A DNA stretch of 64,000 bases from Lepus europaeus (Eukaryota > Chordata > Mammalia > Lagomorpha > Leporidae), in NCBI RefSeq assembly GCF_033115175.1, contig NC_084836.1:82488253-82552252 (forward strand). Direction: 5' to 3'. Below, piece after piece: positions 51,841 to 63,950 of this stretch. Position 1 is the first letter of the stretch, and every line of letters begins with the position of its first letter. Made by a program: the position numbers and the translations under genes. A model generated the notes under the pieces. The model was not told the origin of the DNA and searched no databases. It saw only the letters and a list, made by a program, of their open reading frames with translations.

Positions 51841-52157
51841 TGGCGCCAGCGCTGTGGCCATCAGCTAAGCCTCTGCCTGCGGTGCTGGCATCCCATATGG
51901 ACTCCAGTCTGTCCCAGCTGTTCCTCTTCAGATCCAGCTCTCTGCTTATGGCCCAGGAAAGCAGTGGAAGACGGCCCAAGTCCTTGGACCCCTGTACCTG
52001 CATGGGAGACCTGGAAGAAGCTCCTGGCTCCTGGTTTCAGATTGGCCCAGCTCCAGCTGTTGTAGCCATTTGGGGAGTGAACCAGCAGATAGAGGACCTG
52101 TTTCTCCCTTGCTTTGTCTGTGACTGTCTCTCAAATAAATAAAATCTTAAAAAGACT
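51841..52157 (+). mobile_element. C-repeat SINE
   Basis: Full-length copy flanked by catcacac duplications. Confidence 0.92.
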
Positions 52158-52304
52158 CATCACACGGTGATTTTTCAGACAGAGTAAGGAAACAAAAAAC
52201 TAAAACAGGATGAGAAAACAAACTGCATCCTGCCCCCATCACCAAATTGAAATGTGAATGGAAGGAAGGGTCTAGTTTTAAATTTAGCTACATGATTAGA
52301 CATT

Positions 52305-52635
52305 GTTGTCTCTTCTGTCTGCTGTAACAGAGCATCATAGACTGGGCAGTTTCTCAACAACACATATTTATTTCTCAATTCTGGATGCTAGAGGTCCAGG
52401 ATCAAGGCACTGCAGATTGAGCATCTGGCTCAGACAGCTATCTTCTGTGTATCTTCATGTGGCAGAAGGGATGACAGGGCTCTCCGGCTCTTACGGGATA
52501 AAATGAATCTATTCAAGAAGACTCCATCCTCAGTGTCTATCACTGTACTCAAAAGCCCCACCTCCACGTGCCATCACACTGGGGATTAGATTTCAACATC
52601 TGATTTTGTCTATTGCAGACATTAAGTAAGAATTT
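52305..52635 (-). repeat. MLT1-type MaLR LTR
   Basis: 'gtctgctgtaacagagcatcatagactgggcag', 'tttatttctcaattctgg' and 'ccatcacactggggattagatttcaacat' match the reverse of an MLT1 LTR (ERVL-MaLR). Confidence 0.8.
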
Positions 52636-52679
52636 AGGGAAAATTTTAGCAAATAACAATGGATGAAATTCTGAAGACT

Positions 52680-53014
52680 TTTTTTTTTTTTTTTTTTAAA
52701 AAAAGATTTATTTGAAAGGCGGCAGAGTTACAAAGATGCAGAAGCAGAGACAGGTCTCCCACCCACTGATTCACATTCTCCAAATGGCCCCAACAGCTGA
52801 GCTGAGTCCATCCAAAGCCAGGGCCAGGAGCTTCTTCCGGGTCTCCCACATAGTTGCAGGGGCCCAAGGACATGGGCCATTCTTTGCTGCTTTCCCAGGC
52901 ACATTAGCAGGGAGCTGGATCAGAAGTGGAGCAACCAGGACTTGAACTGGTGCCCAAATGGGATGCTGGCACTATAGGCCAGGGATTTAACCCATTGTGT
53001 CACAGCACCAGCCC
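52680..53014 (-). mobile_element. C-repeat SINE
   Basis: Antisense copy flanked by attctgaag/actctgaag. Confidence 0.92.
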
Positions 53015-53485
53015 CAGAAACTCTGAAGGCTTTAATAGAGAAGGGACTGTGAGAATATTCTCCTTAGGCTGGTACTAGTAATCAGCATTTCTGCACTGTA
53101 AACGCACCCCTGACAAGTCTCCACTGGCGTTTGGGGTAAGTATGACGTCATACTCCTCGGAAAGACGACAATAGTATGAAGAAAAGGGACGCTTCACTCT
53201 GCCTTACTGTGCTCTCAGCTGTCCATATCCCCGCTATTCCTACCTTCACCACTTAATTTTTTCTCAATGAAACCACTAGGAAATAGAAAGCAGAAACGTT
53301 GGTAGTGAACCAAATCACAAAATTTCCAAAGAAGGCTTTAATAAATAACTTCAAAATGAACATCCATATGCTCTAGTATTACCAGAGTACTTGGTCAGTA
53401 TGGATTTGTTGACTTCTTTCCTTGAACTGTCACAAAAAAGTCTTGAAAACTTCAAAAGATATATTTCTCCAGAGCTTCAAAGTAT

Positions 53486-53491
53486 TTTATT
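53486..53491 (-). terminator. Candidate POLR3F polyadenylation signal
   Basis: AATAAA on the minus strand about 225 bases past the stop codon. Longer 3'UTR forms are possible. Confidence 0.45.
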
Positions 53492-53715
53492 TACTGAAGA
53501 ATGGATCTTACTACTAACTCTTTCATATTCTGTTGGCCACTCTACCAATATAAATTCAGTCTTCATAAATAAAAAATATATTTCCATAGCCGCAGGTCTG
53601 TATCCAATACTGTGAAGTTTGCTTTCAAGGAAATTTCATGTTTCTTCATGAATTCAATTATCTGCTCCCAAAGTAACTTCACTTGCAAAATGTCAGTCAA
53701 GTTCATAGCTCTCCA

Positions 53716-53793
53716 TTAAAATTCGAGCCACTCTGTCATGTAAATACAATTAGATGGTGAAATCTCACCACCTTCATGGCAGTCATCAAAAAC
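53716..53793 (-). CDS. POLR3F: POLR3F last exon, residues 292-316 and stop
   Basis: VFDDCHEGG to TEWLEF then TAA. Holds Cys296 and Cys307, the other half of the Fe-S motif. Acceptor TTTAAAG. Confidence 0.96.
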   Translation of the reverse strand, partial: VFDDCHEGGEISPSNCIYMTEWLEF

Positions 53794-56700
53794 CTTTAAA
53801 AAAGAAAACAGCTTTTATTCACACTGAAGTTCTAAAGGGATTGGGACTGTGTGTAAGGACGCTCTGTAGCGGGCCCGGCTTTGTGATCCCAAAGTAGGCC
53901 AATGACAGGTCTTTCACTGCAGCACTGAGATGACTGTGCTCACCTGAACCACTTAACTCCGACTAACTGGATGCTTCCCGCCAGCCTGCCTCCTGTTTGT
54001 GAAGGGTGCTAAACAGATTTCCCAACGCATTGTTTCTTTTTCTAGGAATTTTGAAATTAGGGCATGGAGAGCTTGGGCATACAGACAAGAGCCAGTATAA
54101 CGAACTATGACTGGCAGCCCAACAATCTAAATGCCGTGAGGAGTGGGCCAGGGATTCCTGCTCTGTGGTGTCCTGGGTGGCTACAGCAGGCAACTGACAC
54201 ACCTACATGACCTGGGAATGAATATCTGAGGCTGAACTGCTTGTTACTTCCAAGCTGTACGCTCTTCAGGTTTCCTAAACCTAAACTCCGTCACTCTTAA
54301 GGGGACAGACCATCACTAGTGCCACAGACAGAAGGAGGGTTAAATAAGACACGTGACAATCATTAAGAACATGCCTGGCCTGCAGCAGGCTCTCAAATCT
54401 CATTTTCTTTTCTACTTATATTAAATGATTAGCCCTCATTAAAAAAAATCAAGGCCAAGGGTAGCAACCATGAACATCCTTGACCGGTTATTGCAAGAGA
54501 AAATGCATAGCATTCTGTTCATTAAAGGTCTGTTCATCAAAGTTATAGGGAGGTTTGGCAGCTCTTATTCACCCCTAAGACTCTGAGAAAACTGGGTGGT
54601 CTGCTCTCTTCTTGGTGTCACTTGTACCTGGTGGCAGTCAAGGTAAAGAGAAGCCACTTGAACTCACCGGGCAGAGGCCACAAGGTGCCCGGACCAAACC
54701 TGTGGGCGGGATGATTGGACTGACTGCCCGGTAGAGTTTCATGTGTCCGTCCACGCTGCCAACTGTGCCTTCTTTTGCCGCGATGATCGTCATCTCCACT
54801 TTCCCATCATAAATGAGGGTATTCAAGATGGTTTCAATATCCTCCATGGACAATTCTACCTACAAAAGGGGTATGTTAGAAAGGAGATAAAAGCCGGTGC
54901 CGCGGCTCAATAGGCTAATCCTCCGCCTTGCGGCGCCGGCACACTGGGTTCTAGTTCCGGTCGGGGCGCCGGATTCTGTCCTGGTTGCCCCTCTTCCAGG
55001 CCAGCTCTCTGCTGTGGCCAGGGAGTGCAGTGGAGGATGGCCCAAGTCCTTGGGCCCTGCACCCGCATGGGAGACCAGGATAAGCACCTGGCTCCTGCCT
55101 CCGGATCAGCATGGTGTGCCGGCCGCAGCGCGCCAGCTGCGGCGGCCATTGGAGGGTGAACCAAAGGCAAAGGAAGACCTTTCTCCCTGTCTCTCTCTCT
55201 CTCACTGTCCACTCTGCCTGTCAAAAAATTAAAAAAAAAAAAAAAAAAAAGAAAGGAGACAAAAAGGACAAGGGGATATCCTTTTGGAGGGTGTAATAAA
55301 GTGTAAAGGGCCAGGATTTCTTGGCGACACAGGGAAGCACTATGCTGGAGAAGAACTGAAAGCAAACAGGGCGAGTGAATGATGGTTCAAGTTGGCACAA
55401 ACCTCTGAAATGCCAGACAAGTCTAACCTGATGCAGGGTCTGACACTTTGTGATGTCTTTACCCTAACTAAAATCTAGAAGTTCAAAAAGTAACATTCCT
55501 TGGGCAAAAACTTGATAGAGGTTTACAAAATGCTTGAGCAGAAAGCACTTCAGATATCAAATAGTCCAAGTTCCTCATCTGTGACCTGGGAAATGATAAT
55601 GGCTCGTCCAAATGCCACTCTGACTCGTTTGCAGACTGTGGAAATCATCGGGGTCCTTGTGGATAATCCTTTAATATGTGAGTGACACACTAACATCTCC
55701 TAAGTATGAAAACACCCATAAATGGTCGTGTCTGATATTTTGCAAATGCACTGAAATGTCGCTGAGAAAATCACGAACTTGACTTTGGATCTGGGTGGTG
55801 AAATGTACCATCAGGCCTGCTCTCTGCCCCAAGCTCCAGAACAGCTGAGACTGCCTGAAGGCAATGCCCGGCTCTGCCTGAGGCACAGGACAATGCTTCC
55901 CCAACGTGGGCTCTGCAGAAGGGTCACAGCCGTCATTGAAAAGGGGGCCTGGGCCCACCATGTTTGGAATACACTGTAAAGTACATCCTTATGGTGACGA
56001 ATACATTTTTAAAAATAAGATGAAAGTTACATGAAACGCTGAGAAATTGAGTTCTGACCTTACTGATTCCCAGTTCGCAGATGTATTTCCACACTTCATG
56101 CGAAGAAGCAAATGAACTATTCCTTTGTATCATCGGATTCTGTTTGCTTTCTCGTGCTGTTTCTGCCTGTCAGGGTTGAAACATAAGAGATCCAAGCAAG
56201 AATAAGGGTGAATGTTTCCTGAATACAATTTATACAAGAGTAGAACAAATTGTTAAAACTACCAATTTCAGTATTTTCAACCTTCTAAAAATATGATATG
56301 AAAGATCATTCTTTTTGAAAAATCTTTAAAAAAAAGATCTGTGATATTTCCTCAATTATGCCTCACCTTGCTTTGTAGAAACTTAAAACACTGTTGGTTA
56401 AGCACCTCTACAAATTCAGATTCAAAATCCTGGTCACTGTACCAGGCTCCCCCAGTCACGGACCGGTCTGGTTGCAGGTTATAGAGCATGTACACCTTCT
56501 TTTTTGAAGCCTAGGAAAAGAAAAACATTCAACTGTTAATAAGATAACAGCATCCAAAAAACAAACTGAAAAAATAATAAACTGTTTTAGAACAGCTTTT
56601 TACATACAGAATCATCACACGGACAGTACAGTCTCTGTATGCTCCACACCCATATTATTAATGTCTCATATTAGTATGGAATACCGTCCACAATGAGTCA

Positions 56701-59700
56701 ATACTGACATATCATTATCGGCTAGAGGCCACATTTTATTCAGATTTTATTAGTTTCCCCTAACGTCCTTTTCTCTCCATGACCCCATCCAGGACACTGT
56801 ATTACATTTAGTCATCAGTTTTCCTTGGTCTCCTTCTGGTTGTGACAATTTCTCATCTATATGAATATGGACACATGAATATTTATTTTATATGTTTAGT
56901 TATAATCCAGTACTATTTTGTAATCCCAATTGTACCAGCTTAGAGCATTGGAGCTCTTCCGTTATATGACACTTTTGTTGTTGTGTGTGTGTTCAGGCAC
57001 TTTCTTATTTCCTGCTGCCTCTAGATGTCAGCATCACCTTAAGTACGAAGGAACTTGAAAAATGAAAACGGAAAATGACATTGGAAGTTGATTTTTGTGC
57101 AAAAATTTTTTCTGAAATCCCTGCATAGGGATTTTCACAAAGACTGAAGAAAATGTATGTTTTGAGGAAACTATTGTCCATTTCTTTTAGTGGAGAACGG
57201 TATTAACAACCAATGTACAGGTGCCAGGTATGTTCATTGCTCCAGGTACTGTTGCTTCTAGGCCTTCTCAGATGACAGATGAGATGTATGTGTGAACACT
57301 AACCACAGTACATCAAAGTAATTAGCATGAGTATCTGTGTAACACCTACACTTACATTAAACTGAACATGAGCTCATACTGATGTCTCCAACTCTCATCT
57401 ATTTCCACTTGGATCACGGCAGCCCCCTCCCCTTGTTTATCTGTAACTTCCCACAAACCCGAATCCCACCATTGTTTAATAAAGAACCTGACAGCCTTTG
57501 TCCCTGGTTCCTGGGTCCACAGACCACCCTGGGTAGATGCTCACAAAGCGACTCATGTGTCAGGACAGAAGCTCTCCATTCTGGAACAACCATTTGGGCT
57601 TTGGGCCACATGACATCAGCCTAACTTCTTGAGATGGAGAGGGGACTAGCGATTGACCTCAGTCACATGGCCAAGGATTCAATCAATCAAGCCTATGTAA
57701 TGCTCGCCAATAAAAACTTTGGACACCAAAGTGTGGGTGTACGTCCACGGTTGGTAATCATGCAGCCATGTGCCAGGAAAGTGCTGCTTCTTGAGGCTAT
57801 GAAATCTTCATGTCTGAAACCCTTTCAGATCTCGTGCTTCAACTGGTAGGTTCTTTGTATCATTTAAACAAAGCTGTAATGCTACTTTAGTGCTTTCCTG
57901 GATTTTCTGAGTCCTTCTGGCAAATGATTGAACCTGAAGGAATCACAGGAACCCCTAAATTTGTCACTAGTTGGTCAAAGCCTGGGTGTTCTGGAGACTC
58001 TTGAAGTTGTGACTGGTGTCTAAAGTGAGCACAGGATTGTACCTTTGATCTGTGAAATTTGAGTTCAGTACTTCATGTCAGAATTGCATTGCAACCAGCA
58101 ACCCTCATCCATTTATATAAATGTTCCCTTCTAGTCTACCGTGTGGAGTGGCATCAAAATTTCTAAGTAGGATCCTCAAGGAAAACGACGTGATGACCCC
58201 AAGCGCTGTGCCCATGTACATTTCCTTTCACCTTTAGTCTTATGGACACTACTAACTCCCAAGTCACTTATGTCAGCACCTCACTCCTCTACTCTATTCA
58301 GTATGTGGGTTTTTCCCACATTTGTAAAAAATTTAATTTGCTACACTGTGGTGTAGCAGGCTAAGTCTCCACCTGCGGCACCTGCATCCCATATAGGCAC
58401 TGTTAGGCGTCCCAGCTGCTTCTCTTCTGATCCAGCTCTCTGCCTATAGCCTGGGAAAGCAGTGGAAGATGGCCCACGTGCTTGGGCCCCTGCACTCACA
58501 TGGGAGACCCAGAAGAGGCTCCTGGCTCCTGGCTTTGGATTGACAAAGCTCTCCTGTGCTCTACCTCTTCAACTTTCCTCACCAGTCTGTCCCCAACCCC
58601 TGATTTTCTTTTTCCACTGTGTCCACAGTCTTGCCTTCTTTAGAGCATAATACAGTTGGAGTTGGAATACAGCATGCAGTCTGTTCAGATTGCCTTCTTT
58701 CACTTAGCAATATGTATAAGATTCATTCATGTCTTTCCATGAGAGCTCATTTCTCTTGATTACTGAGCAATATTCCAATCTGAAGGGTGGGCAGGAACAC
58801 TGGTTGGCACTGGACAGGATGCTGTGCCAGGGCACAGGTCATTCTGTGGTCTGTTCATCCGTAACCAAGCACCCAAACAGGGCCTGGCACTTAGCAAACA
58901 CTCAGTAGGTAACTATTCAGTGGGAAAGCTAACATGCTAGGATCAAGTGAATTTTCTTACACACTACTGTATCTGTGACTCCAAAAATTGTTCACCAAAG
59001 AAAATGAAGTAGCTTTAGATTTTTGAATGCATAAGACAACAGAAGTTAACTATATTGGCACATATCTAAGCAGCATCTTCAAACCAATCCAATGTGAGCT
59101 AAAAGTTTAAAGAAGTCTTTTTTCACCAGTTGTCTTAAATCATGACATGGCTTAAAGAATCAAAACTAGGTAGGGAACAACATATGAAATAAACATTTGT
59201 GGGGGAAAAAGAGAAAATTACTCACTGCTACAGATTTAACAGCTTTGATTAGCTTTTTACTTTCCAAATTTTTAAGTATTTTATTGATTTCTGTTAATGG
59301 CAGGTTACTTTTATATCGGATATCTCTGCTCCATATTCCTATAAGAAAATAAAGTAAAATAAGATGAATTATGGAGTTCATGGATTTTTTTGTTTCTATT
59401 CCTATGGATTCTATCTCATCCCCAAACTAGCAACGTAAAGCTGATAGTAAATCTTTGAACAAGAAGCTTTAGGTAAATATGTTACAAAAAAAAAAAAAAA
59501 AAAAAAAAAAAGCCAATTGAAATAGAGTTAAGACCTGTGCATAAAGTAAAGGAAGTAGGCAAAACAATAAGTGATATGCTTTACATTTTAACTGGAAATT
59601 TCTTGGAATCTCCATGTGGCACCCTTTAAAAGCTATATAGGAAGGATATAACTGCAATGAAAAAAAATCATGAATGCTTTTGAATTAATTTATAATGGTC

Positions 59701-61392
59701 TCCTCCATTCCCTCATTTTCTTATATTTTCCCTTTAGATAGTAAACATGAAAAGCAATGTAAAATCTGGGTCAGGGTTAACACCATGCTCGGCTGGGAAC
59801 AACATCACCCTTGTGTTGCATACTCATGTGCACATGTCCATTCTTTATACAACAATGCAGCTGTGCAATGGAAAACGGAAGTCTGTGGTTCTTACAGTTG
59901 CTAAAGCCCGTGTGAGAAGTTACATGTGGAAAGGGAATGTGTACAAATATACTTTGCTTTATTTTCTTTCTAATGTAGATGCATAATGAGATAGGATTTT
60001 CTTTTTAAATAGAGAATGGCTTCTCCTAAGATTACTTTTAAAATGTTAATCTAATACATATACAAATTAATACGTTTTAGATCACACCAAATTTGCAAGC
60101 TAATATCAATATTCAATATACTCTAAATGATAGTAAGTATAGGTTGTTCTCTCTGTACATAGGGAGGCAGCCTGTCGGGTTTCCCCCACCCGGCAATAAA
60201 CCTTTTCCCTTAAAAAAATGACAGTAACTATAATCTTGATACAGTTCTTCAATGAGAGGAGAGGGAAGGATAGCTGCTGAAGCACACACCACAACAGCAG
60301 GGGGTGCCATACCAATCATCATCTTGTCCTTGCAAAACCAGAGGTGTTACTATCCACCATTTACAGAACTGATGAAGAGGCTAAGGCTCACAGAGTTTAA
60401 GTAACTTGTTCAAGGGGATGAATTACAAAGCAAAGATTTTAAAAACACTGAAGTTTTAACTTATTATTTTAAACAGATAATTCATTTATGTGGCTCAAAA
60501 TTCAGAAGTCTCTTTCCATCCCTGGCCATTGCTATCCAGTTCCTGCCTCCCTGGGGCAACAACAGCATCAGTCTTGGGTGTCCTCCAGAGTATGACGTGT
60601 ATGCTATACGTGTCTGTCATTTTCCTATTCTCCCTCTTAAAACCAAGGGCAGCATACTAATCTGCTCCCCAGTCCAAACCCTGAAAAGTCAGGATCTCAG
60701 TCCTTGTATCTAACCTCTAAGACAATGTTTTTTGCTGCTTCATTCTCACATGCTTACCTTTATTTCCTGCATCCTCTATGATTTGATATACTAGTTTTTC
60801 TTGGTTGTCCGATCCCTTCATCTTACTGTAGGGAAATAAAACAGAATGAGGAAGGCAAGGGGGTACAGGATAATCTAACAATCTACATCACCACGTAAAT
60901 GAATGAGCAGACACAGTCATCACACTGACTTATTCACCAAAAGAAAGGCTTACCTTAAAAAGAATGAGACAGAGCTGTATGTACCAACATGAAAAGATGT
61001 CCAAGATATAGTAAGTGAAAAAAACAAGTTACACAACAGCATGGATAGCATGGTCCCATTTTTGTTAAAAAAAAAAAAAAAAGATTATATATAAATACAT
61101 AGTATATAAATATATAACCACTTATGTGTATTTATATATAACTAGAAGAAAGCGTACCCACCAACTACTAGGAGCAGTCAATCTGGGAAGTGGAGTTTAT
61201 GACAGGAGTGGGGATGATGTGCAGGACACGTCTGCACTACACAATTCTGCATCAGCTTTCTCCCAACACATTTACTACTTTTGTAATAATTAACACTTTC
61301 TAAGAATTAAAAGTAGGTGCTTACCCAGCATTCTGAGAGTCCTTTATTCTATATAAAAGGCCTGTATTACTTCTTAAGAGATCCAATTGACC
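53716..61392 (-). CDS. POLR3F: POLR3F, RNA polymerase III subunit RPC6 (5' exons beyond window)
   Basis: DNA-directed RNA polymerase III subunit RPC6 (RPC39, yeast Rpc34). It belongs to the RPC3-RPC6-RPC7 subcomplex that contacts TFIIIB and helps open promoters for tRNA, 5S and U6 genes. Exons join as 61392-61325, 60825-60758, 59338-59226, 56510-56367, 56166-56059, 54859-54668 and 53793-53716. Phases fit throughout and give residues 61-316 if the human numbering holds. Seen: winged-helix segment WSRDIRYKSN, then C-terminal cysteines Cys287, 290, 296 and 307, the known Fe-S cluster ligands of this family. Stop TAA at 53718-53716. The first ~60 codons were searched for in 61,393-64,000 and not found, so they lie to the right. 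Confidence 0.97.
53794..54667 (-). other. POLR3F last intron
   Basis: Contains a MIR at about 54,230-54,410 ('ctcttcaggtttcctaaacct...gcctggcctgcagcaggctctcaa'). The rest is unrecognised. Confidence 0.5.
54668..54859 (-). CDS. POLR3F: POLR3F exon, residues 228-291
   Basis: 64 codons, VELSMEDIETI to PCGLCP, with Fe-S cysteines 287 and 290. Acceptor TTTGTAG, donor GTGAGTT. Ser replaces the human Asn in YRAV(S)P. A young C-repeat lies about 34 bases upstream of the acceptor. Confidence 0.97.
54893..55250 (+). mobile_element. Young C-repeat SINE
   Basis: gaaaggagataaaa at 54,879-54,892 and a one-mismatch copy at 55,251-55,264. It lies just upstream of a POLR3F 3' splice site, antisense to the gene. 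Confidence 0.96.
55251..56058 (-). other. POLR3F intron, no recognised repeat
   Basis: I recognise nothing but the trailing SINE duplication. Confidence 0.5.
56059..56166 (-). CDS. POLR3F: POLR3F exon, residues 192-227
   Basis: 36 codons, AETARESKQNP to ELGISK, between CTGACAG and donor GTCAGAA. The donor is unusual (C at +3), a weak 5' splice site. Confidence 0.95.
56367..56510 (-). CDS. POLR3F: POLR3F exon, residues 144-191
   Basis: 48 codons, ASKKKVYMLYN to KFLQSK, between TTCCTAG and GTGAGGC. No long open frame marks it, but the protein match is residue for residue with the recalled human sequence. Confidence 0.96.
56590..57035 (+). repeat. Ancient L1 fragment
   Basis: 'tagtttcccctaacgtccttttctc' and 'ccatccaggacactgtattacatttagtcatcag' are typical old L1 sequence. 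Confidence 0.65.
57040..57190. repeat. Short interspersed repeat, 'ttttggtgc' family
   Basis: 'gatttttgtgcaaaaattttttctgaaatccctgcatagg' aligns by eye with the members at 9,440 and 40,570. Confidence 0.5.
57650..58060 (+). repeat. Ancient ERV LTR fragment
   Basis: 'tttctgagtccttctggcaaatgattgaacctgaagg' and 'ttgtgactggtgtctaaagtg' again resemble the 18-kb LTR. Confidence 0.5.
58345..58550 (+). mobile_element. C-repeat SINE, 3'-truncated
   Basis: Diverged head and body, no A-tail. Confidence 0.85.
58560..58790 (+). repeat. L1 fragment
   Basis: 'ttctttcacttagcaatatgtataagattcattcatgtc' is an L1 3' segment. The C-repeat at 58,345 may have landed in it. Confidence 0.6.
59226..59338 (-). CDS. 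POLR3F: POLR3F exon, residues 106-143
   Basis: 113 bases, GIWSRDIRYKSN to AVKSVA, second winged helix. Acceptor TCTTATAG, donor GTGAGTA. Confidence 0.96.
59484..59511 (+). repeat. Poly-A run
   Basis: About 28 A within a POLR3F intron, not attached to a recognisable SINE body. Confidence 0.85.
60174..60217 (+). repeat. LTR-like tail
   Basis: 'gtcgggtttcccccacccggcaataaaccttttccctt' then A-run, matching the tail at 22,540-22,575. Confidence 0.5.
60340..60430 (+). repeat. MIR fragment
   Basis: 'accatttacagaactgatgaagaggctaaggctcacagag...taagtaacttg'. Confidence 0.75.
60758..60825 (-). CDS. POLR3F: POLR3F exon, residues 83-106
   Basis: 68 bases, KMKGSDNQEKL to DAGNK, between CCCTACAG and GTAAGCA. 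The phase (one base, 22 codons, one base) fits its neighbours. Confidence 0.95.
60965..61310 (-). repeat. L1-like fragment with AT-rich tract
   Basis: 'caacagcatggatagcatggtcccatttttgtt' and the (TATA)-rich run at 61,080-61,142 suggest an old L1 3' end. Confidence 0.45.
61325..61392 (-). CDS. POLR3F: POLR3F exon, residues 61-83
   Basis: 68 bases, GQLDLLRSNTG to SQNAG, between CATTCTAG and GTAAGCA. First coding exon visible in the window; it ends two bases into Gly83. Confidence 0.95.
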
Positions 61393-63135
61393 CTAGAATG
61401 TTTTTTTAATAGAAAATAGGAGTCAATTATATTAGAGATAATCAAATCCAGTGACTTTTAACATCTTGTATTATACAGACTAAAATATCCTTCCTTGCAC
61501 GGTTACTGGTCAGTTCTCACCTGGGACAAGTTTTTACCAACATATCACATACAACGTATTTTTCAAAATAGCCTTTTCATTTCAAATTAAAAATATCCAA
61601 TATAAAAGCTTCCTATATGCTACATCCCAGCTTGGTTATATGACCAATATATACAGAATTCTTAAAAAGCAGTTTTAGAATTGTAAATACCCATAGTCAA
61701 ATTCAACTATCCAAATTATATATACAATAGAAATAAAAAAGGCTAAATATGAATAAATATCCCATGGTACAAGTAAATAAAACTCATATAGTCAGTGGTG
61801 ATACTTATTGATATGTGTAACTTACAGAGTTACCTGAAAATAAGGTAGAAAGGTCAACCAATGAATAAGGCCTATAGTAGTCGTGTTTTTATATAATACA
61901 TCAAAAGTCAAATACAGTGTTTTCTACCATGCTCCTGAAATCCCTTGAATGTGAACTTGGGAGAACCTCGAAGGTGGTCCCACTGGGTTTCTTGCAGTTG
62001 GGAAACCTTGGCTGAGAGGGAACCCGTTTCCATGTGTTAAAACTGGACAGACGTGTGACCTAGAAATGGATGAAGAACGACGGCCCTCTCCCTCCCCTAT
62101 TCCCACCAAGTGGCAAAGCAGGACCACACAGTTCAATTCAGAGGCTCCTTCCAGTCATTTACTCAGCCTATAAACATTTGCTGAACACCTGTACTGTGCC
62201 CCATGTTAGGATAGCTTGTTTGCAGGGACAAACACGAATTCTAAAAGGGAAATATACAACTAACTTCAATAGCATCTGACTCGCATCAAGACAAAGGTAA
62301 ATTAAGGGTGGTTAGGCACTCAGGGAAGAGTCTGTGGCACAGTATGGGGGTTCACCGATGGCTTCCTGGAGACAGCGGGACAGCTGGGTCCTAAAGGACA
62401 GCAGAGAGCTAGGCAGTCTGTGAAGAGGAGGAGGAGGGGCATTCCAAGCATGGAGGACAGCAGGAGCCAAGGTCCTGAGGCTTCTAGCAACATGATGTGG
62501 CAGGAAATGAGAAACAACCTGTTCCTTCTGAAGTCAGAGCTGTGAGGCAGAGTGGTGCAGGAGATAAGCAGGGGCTCAGTGTGGTAAACCCAGCAGCCCG
62601 GACTTCATTCTCTAGTGCACGTGGATTTTAGGTGGGAGAGTGAGTTGGTCAGAGCTGCAGTTACAGTAGATCAGACTGGCTGCTCTGGGGCATACACGGT
62701 CGGGACTGCCAGGGAGGATGCCAGTGCAATCGTTCAGGCAAATGCCAAGAGCCTGAGTACAGCGGGCGCACTGGGAATACAAATGGGGGATCAAATCTGA
62801 GAACGGCGGCAGAGCCCAAAGCAGCACCGCTTTGTCACTTATTAACAGCCACTCCCTTGCTTGTGATCGTCTGATAGCTCTCCCACACCCGAAGCCTACG
62901 GCCAGTGCCAGGCAGTGGGTAGATGGCTGCAGTGCTGGTGAGAGAGGGAGGCACTGAGGACAATCTTCAGTCGGAAAGGAAAAGCCTGGGAGGGAAACCA
63001 GAGGACGAAAAGGAGTATTTGCCACTGCTACAACCTCCCAGAATCCCTTCCTCTCTCCTTCCGTACCACAGCGAAATGATTAGAAAACTCCAACCCTTGT
63101 GTTCCCTTGGACTGGCAATCTGGCCCACCATTTGC
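61393..63135 (-). other. POLR3F intron (upstream part)
   Basis: L2-like sequence at about 62,150-62,620 ('ggcattccaagcatggaggacagcaggagccaaggtcctgagg'). No match to the missing POLR3F N-terminal exons was seen. Confidence 0.5.
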
Positions 63136-63139
63136 TTTT

Positions 63140-63300
63140 ATCAATAACATTTTTATTGGAACACAGCCACATCCATTTATGTGTCATCACTCATGGCTGC
63201 TTCTTGCTAAAATGACAGAGTTGAGTAATTGTGGTAAAAACCATAAGGCCCACAAAGCCTAAAATATACTATCTAGCATTTTATTAAAAAAATCGCCAAC
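63140..63300 (+). repeat. hAT-type DNA transposon fossil
   Basis: 'tttttattggaacacagccacatccatttatg', 'tggctgcttcttgct' and 'cgccaacccctgg' match a common hAT non-autonomous family. Subfamily not certain. Confidence 0.6.
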
Positions 63301-63534
63301 CCCTGGGGTTCAAGGTTGAAGGGAATGGTTTAAGGAAAGGTTTAAGTGTCTTTGAATCTCTATATAGAGTACGAAGGCTGAGAAGTGCCATGATGTGCCC
63401 TCTGCAATACCGGGCTGGGAAAGCTGAAGGCATACATCAAAGGCAGGGGGGACAGGCATCCAGACCAAACCAGCGGACGGTAACCTCCACCTTCCTCCAC
63501 CGTCATGATCTATTCAGGACGTCGACGGATGGGA

Positions 63535-63700
63535 TGACGCCCACCACGCTGGGTAGGGCCATCTGCTTTACTCAGCTCACCAATGTAAATGCTAACCTCT
63601 TCCAGAATATCTTTCCAGACATCCTCAGAAACAACGGCTGGCCAGGTATCTGTGAACCTCATCTCCTAGTCAGGCTGATACATAAGGGTAACCATCACAA
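63535..63700 (+). repeat. Old interspersed repeat, probably L1 3' end
   Basis: 'tttactcagctcaccaatgtaaatgctaacctcttcc' and 'gtcaggctgatacataagggtaaccatcaca' are recognisable repeat text. Class assigned from memory. Confidence 0.45.
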
Positions 63701-63737
63701 CTACACACTGGCAAGCACTGACCACTGCCACGCTGGT

Positions 63738-63950
63738 TGAGTATCCCTGGTTCAAAATCCGAAATGCTCCAAATCCTGAAACTTTCTGAGTGCCCACAGG
63801 ATGCTCAGAAGGTCCAGATATTGGAGCATTTTGGATTTGCAGATTAGGTATGCTCAATCAGTAAAGTCTATGGAAATATTCTAAAATCCCCAAAACTCCA
63901 AGATCTGAAACTTCCCTGGTCCCAGGTATTCCAGACAAGGGGCAATAAAC
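63738..63950 (+). repeat. MER2-like (TcMar-Tigger) fossil
   Basis: 'gttgagtatccctggttcaaaatccgaaatgctcc' and 'cttccctggtcccaggtattccagacaagggg' are the inverted ends of the family; its middle is deleted. Confidence 0.7.
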
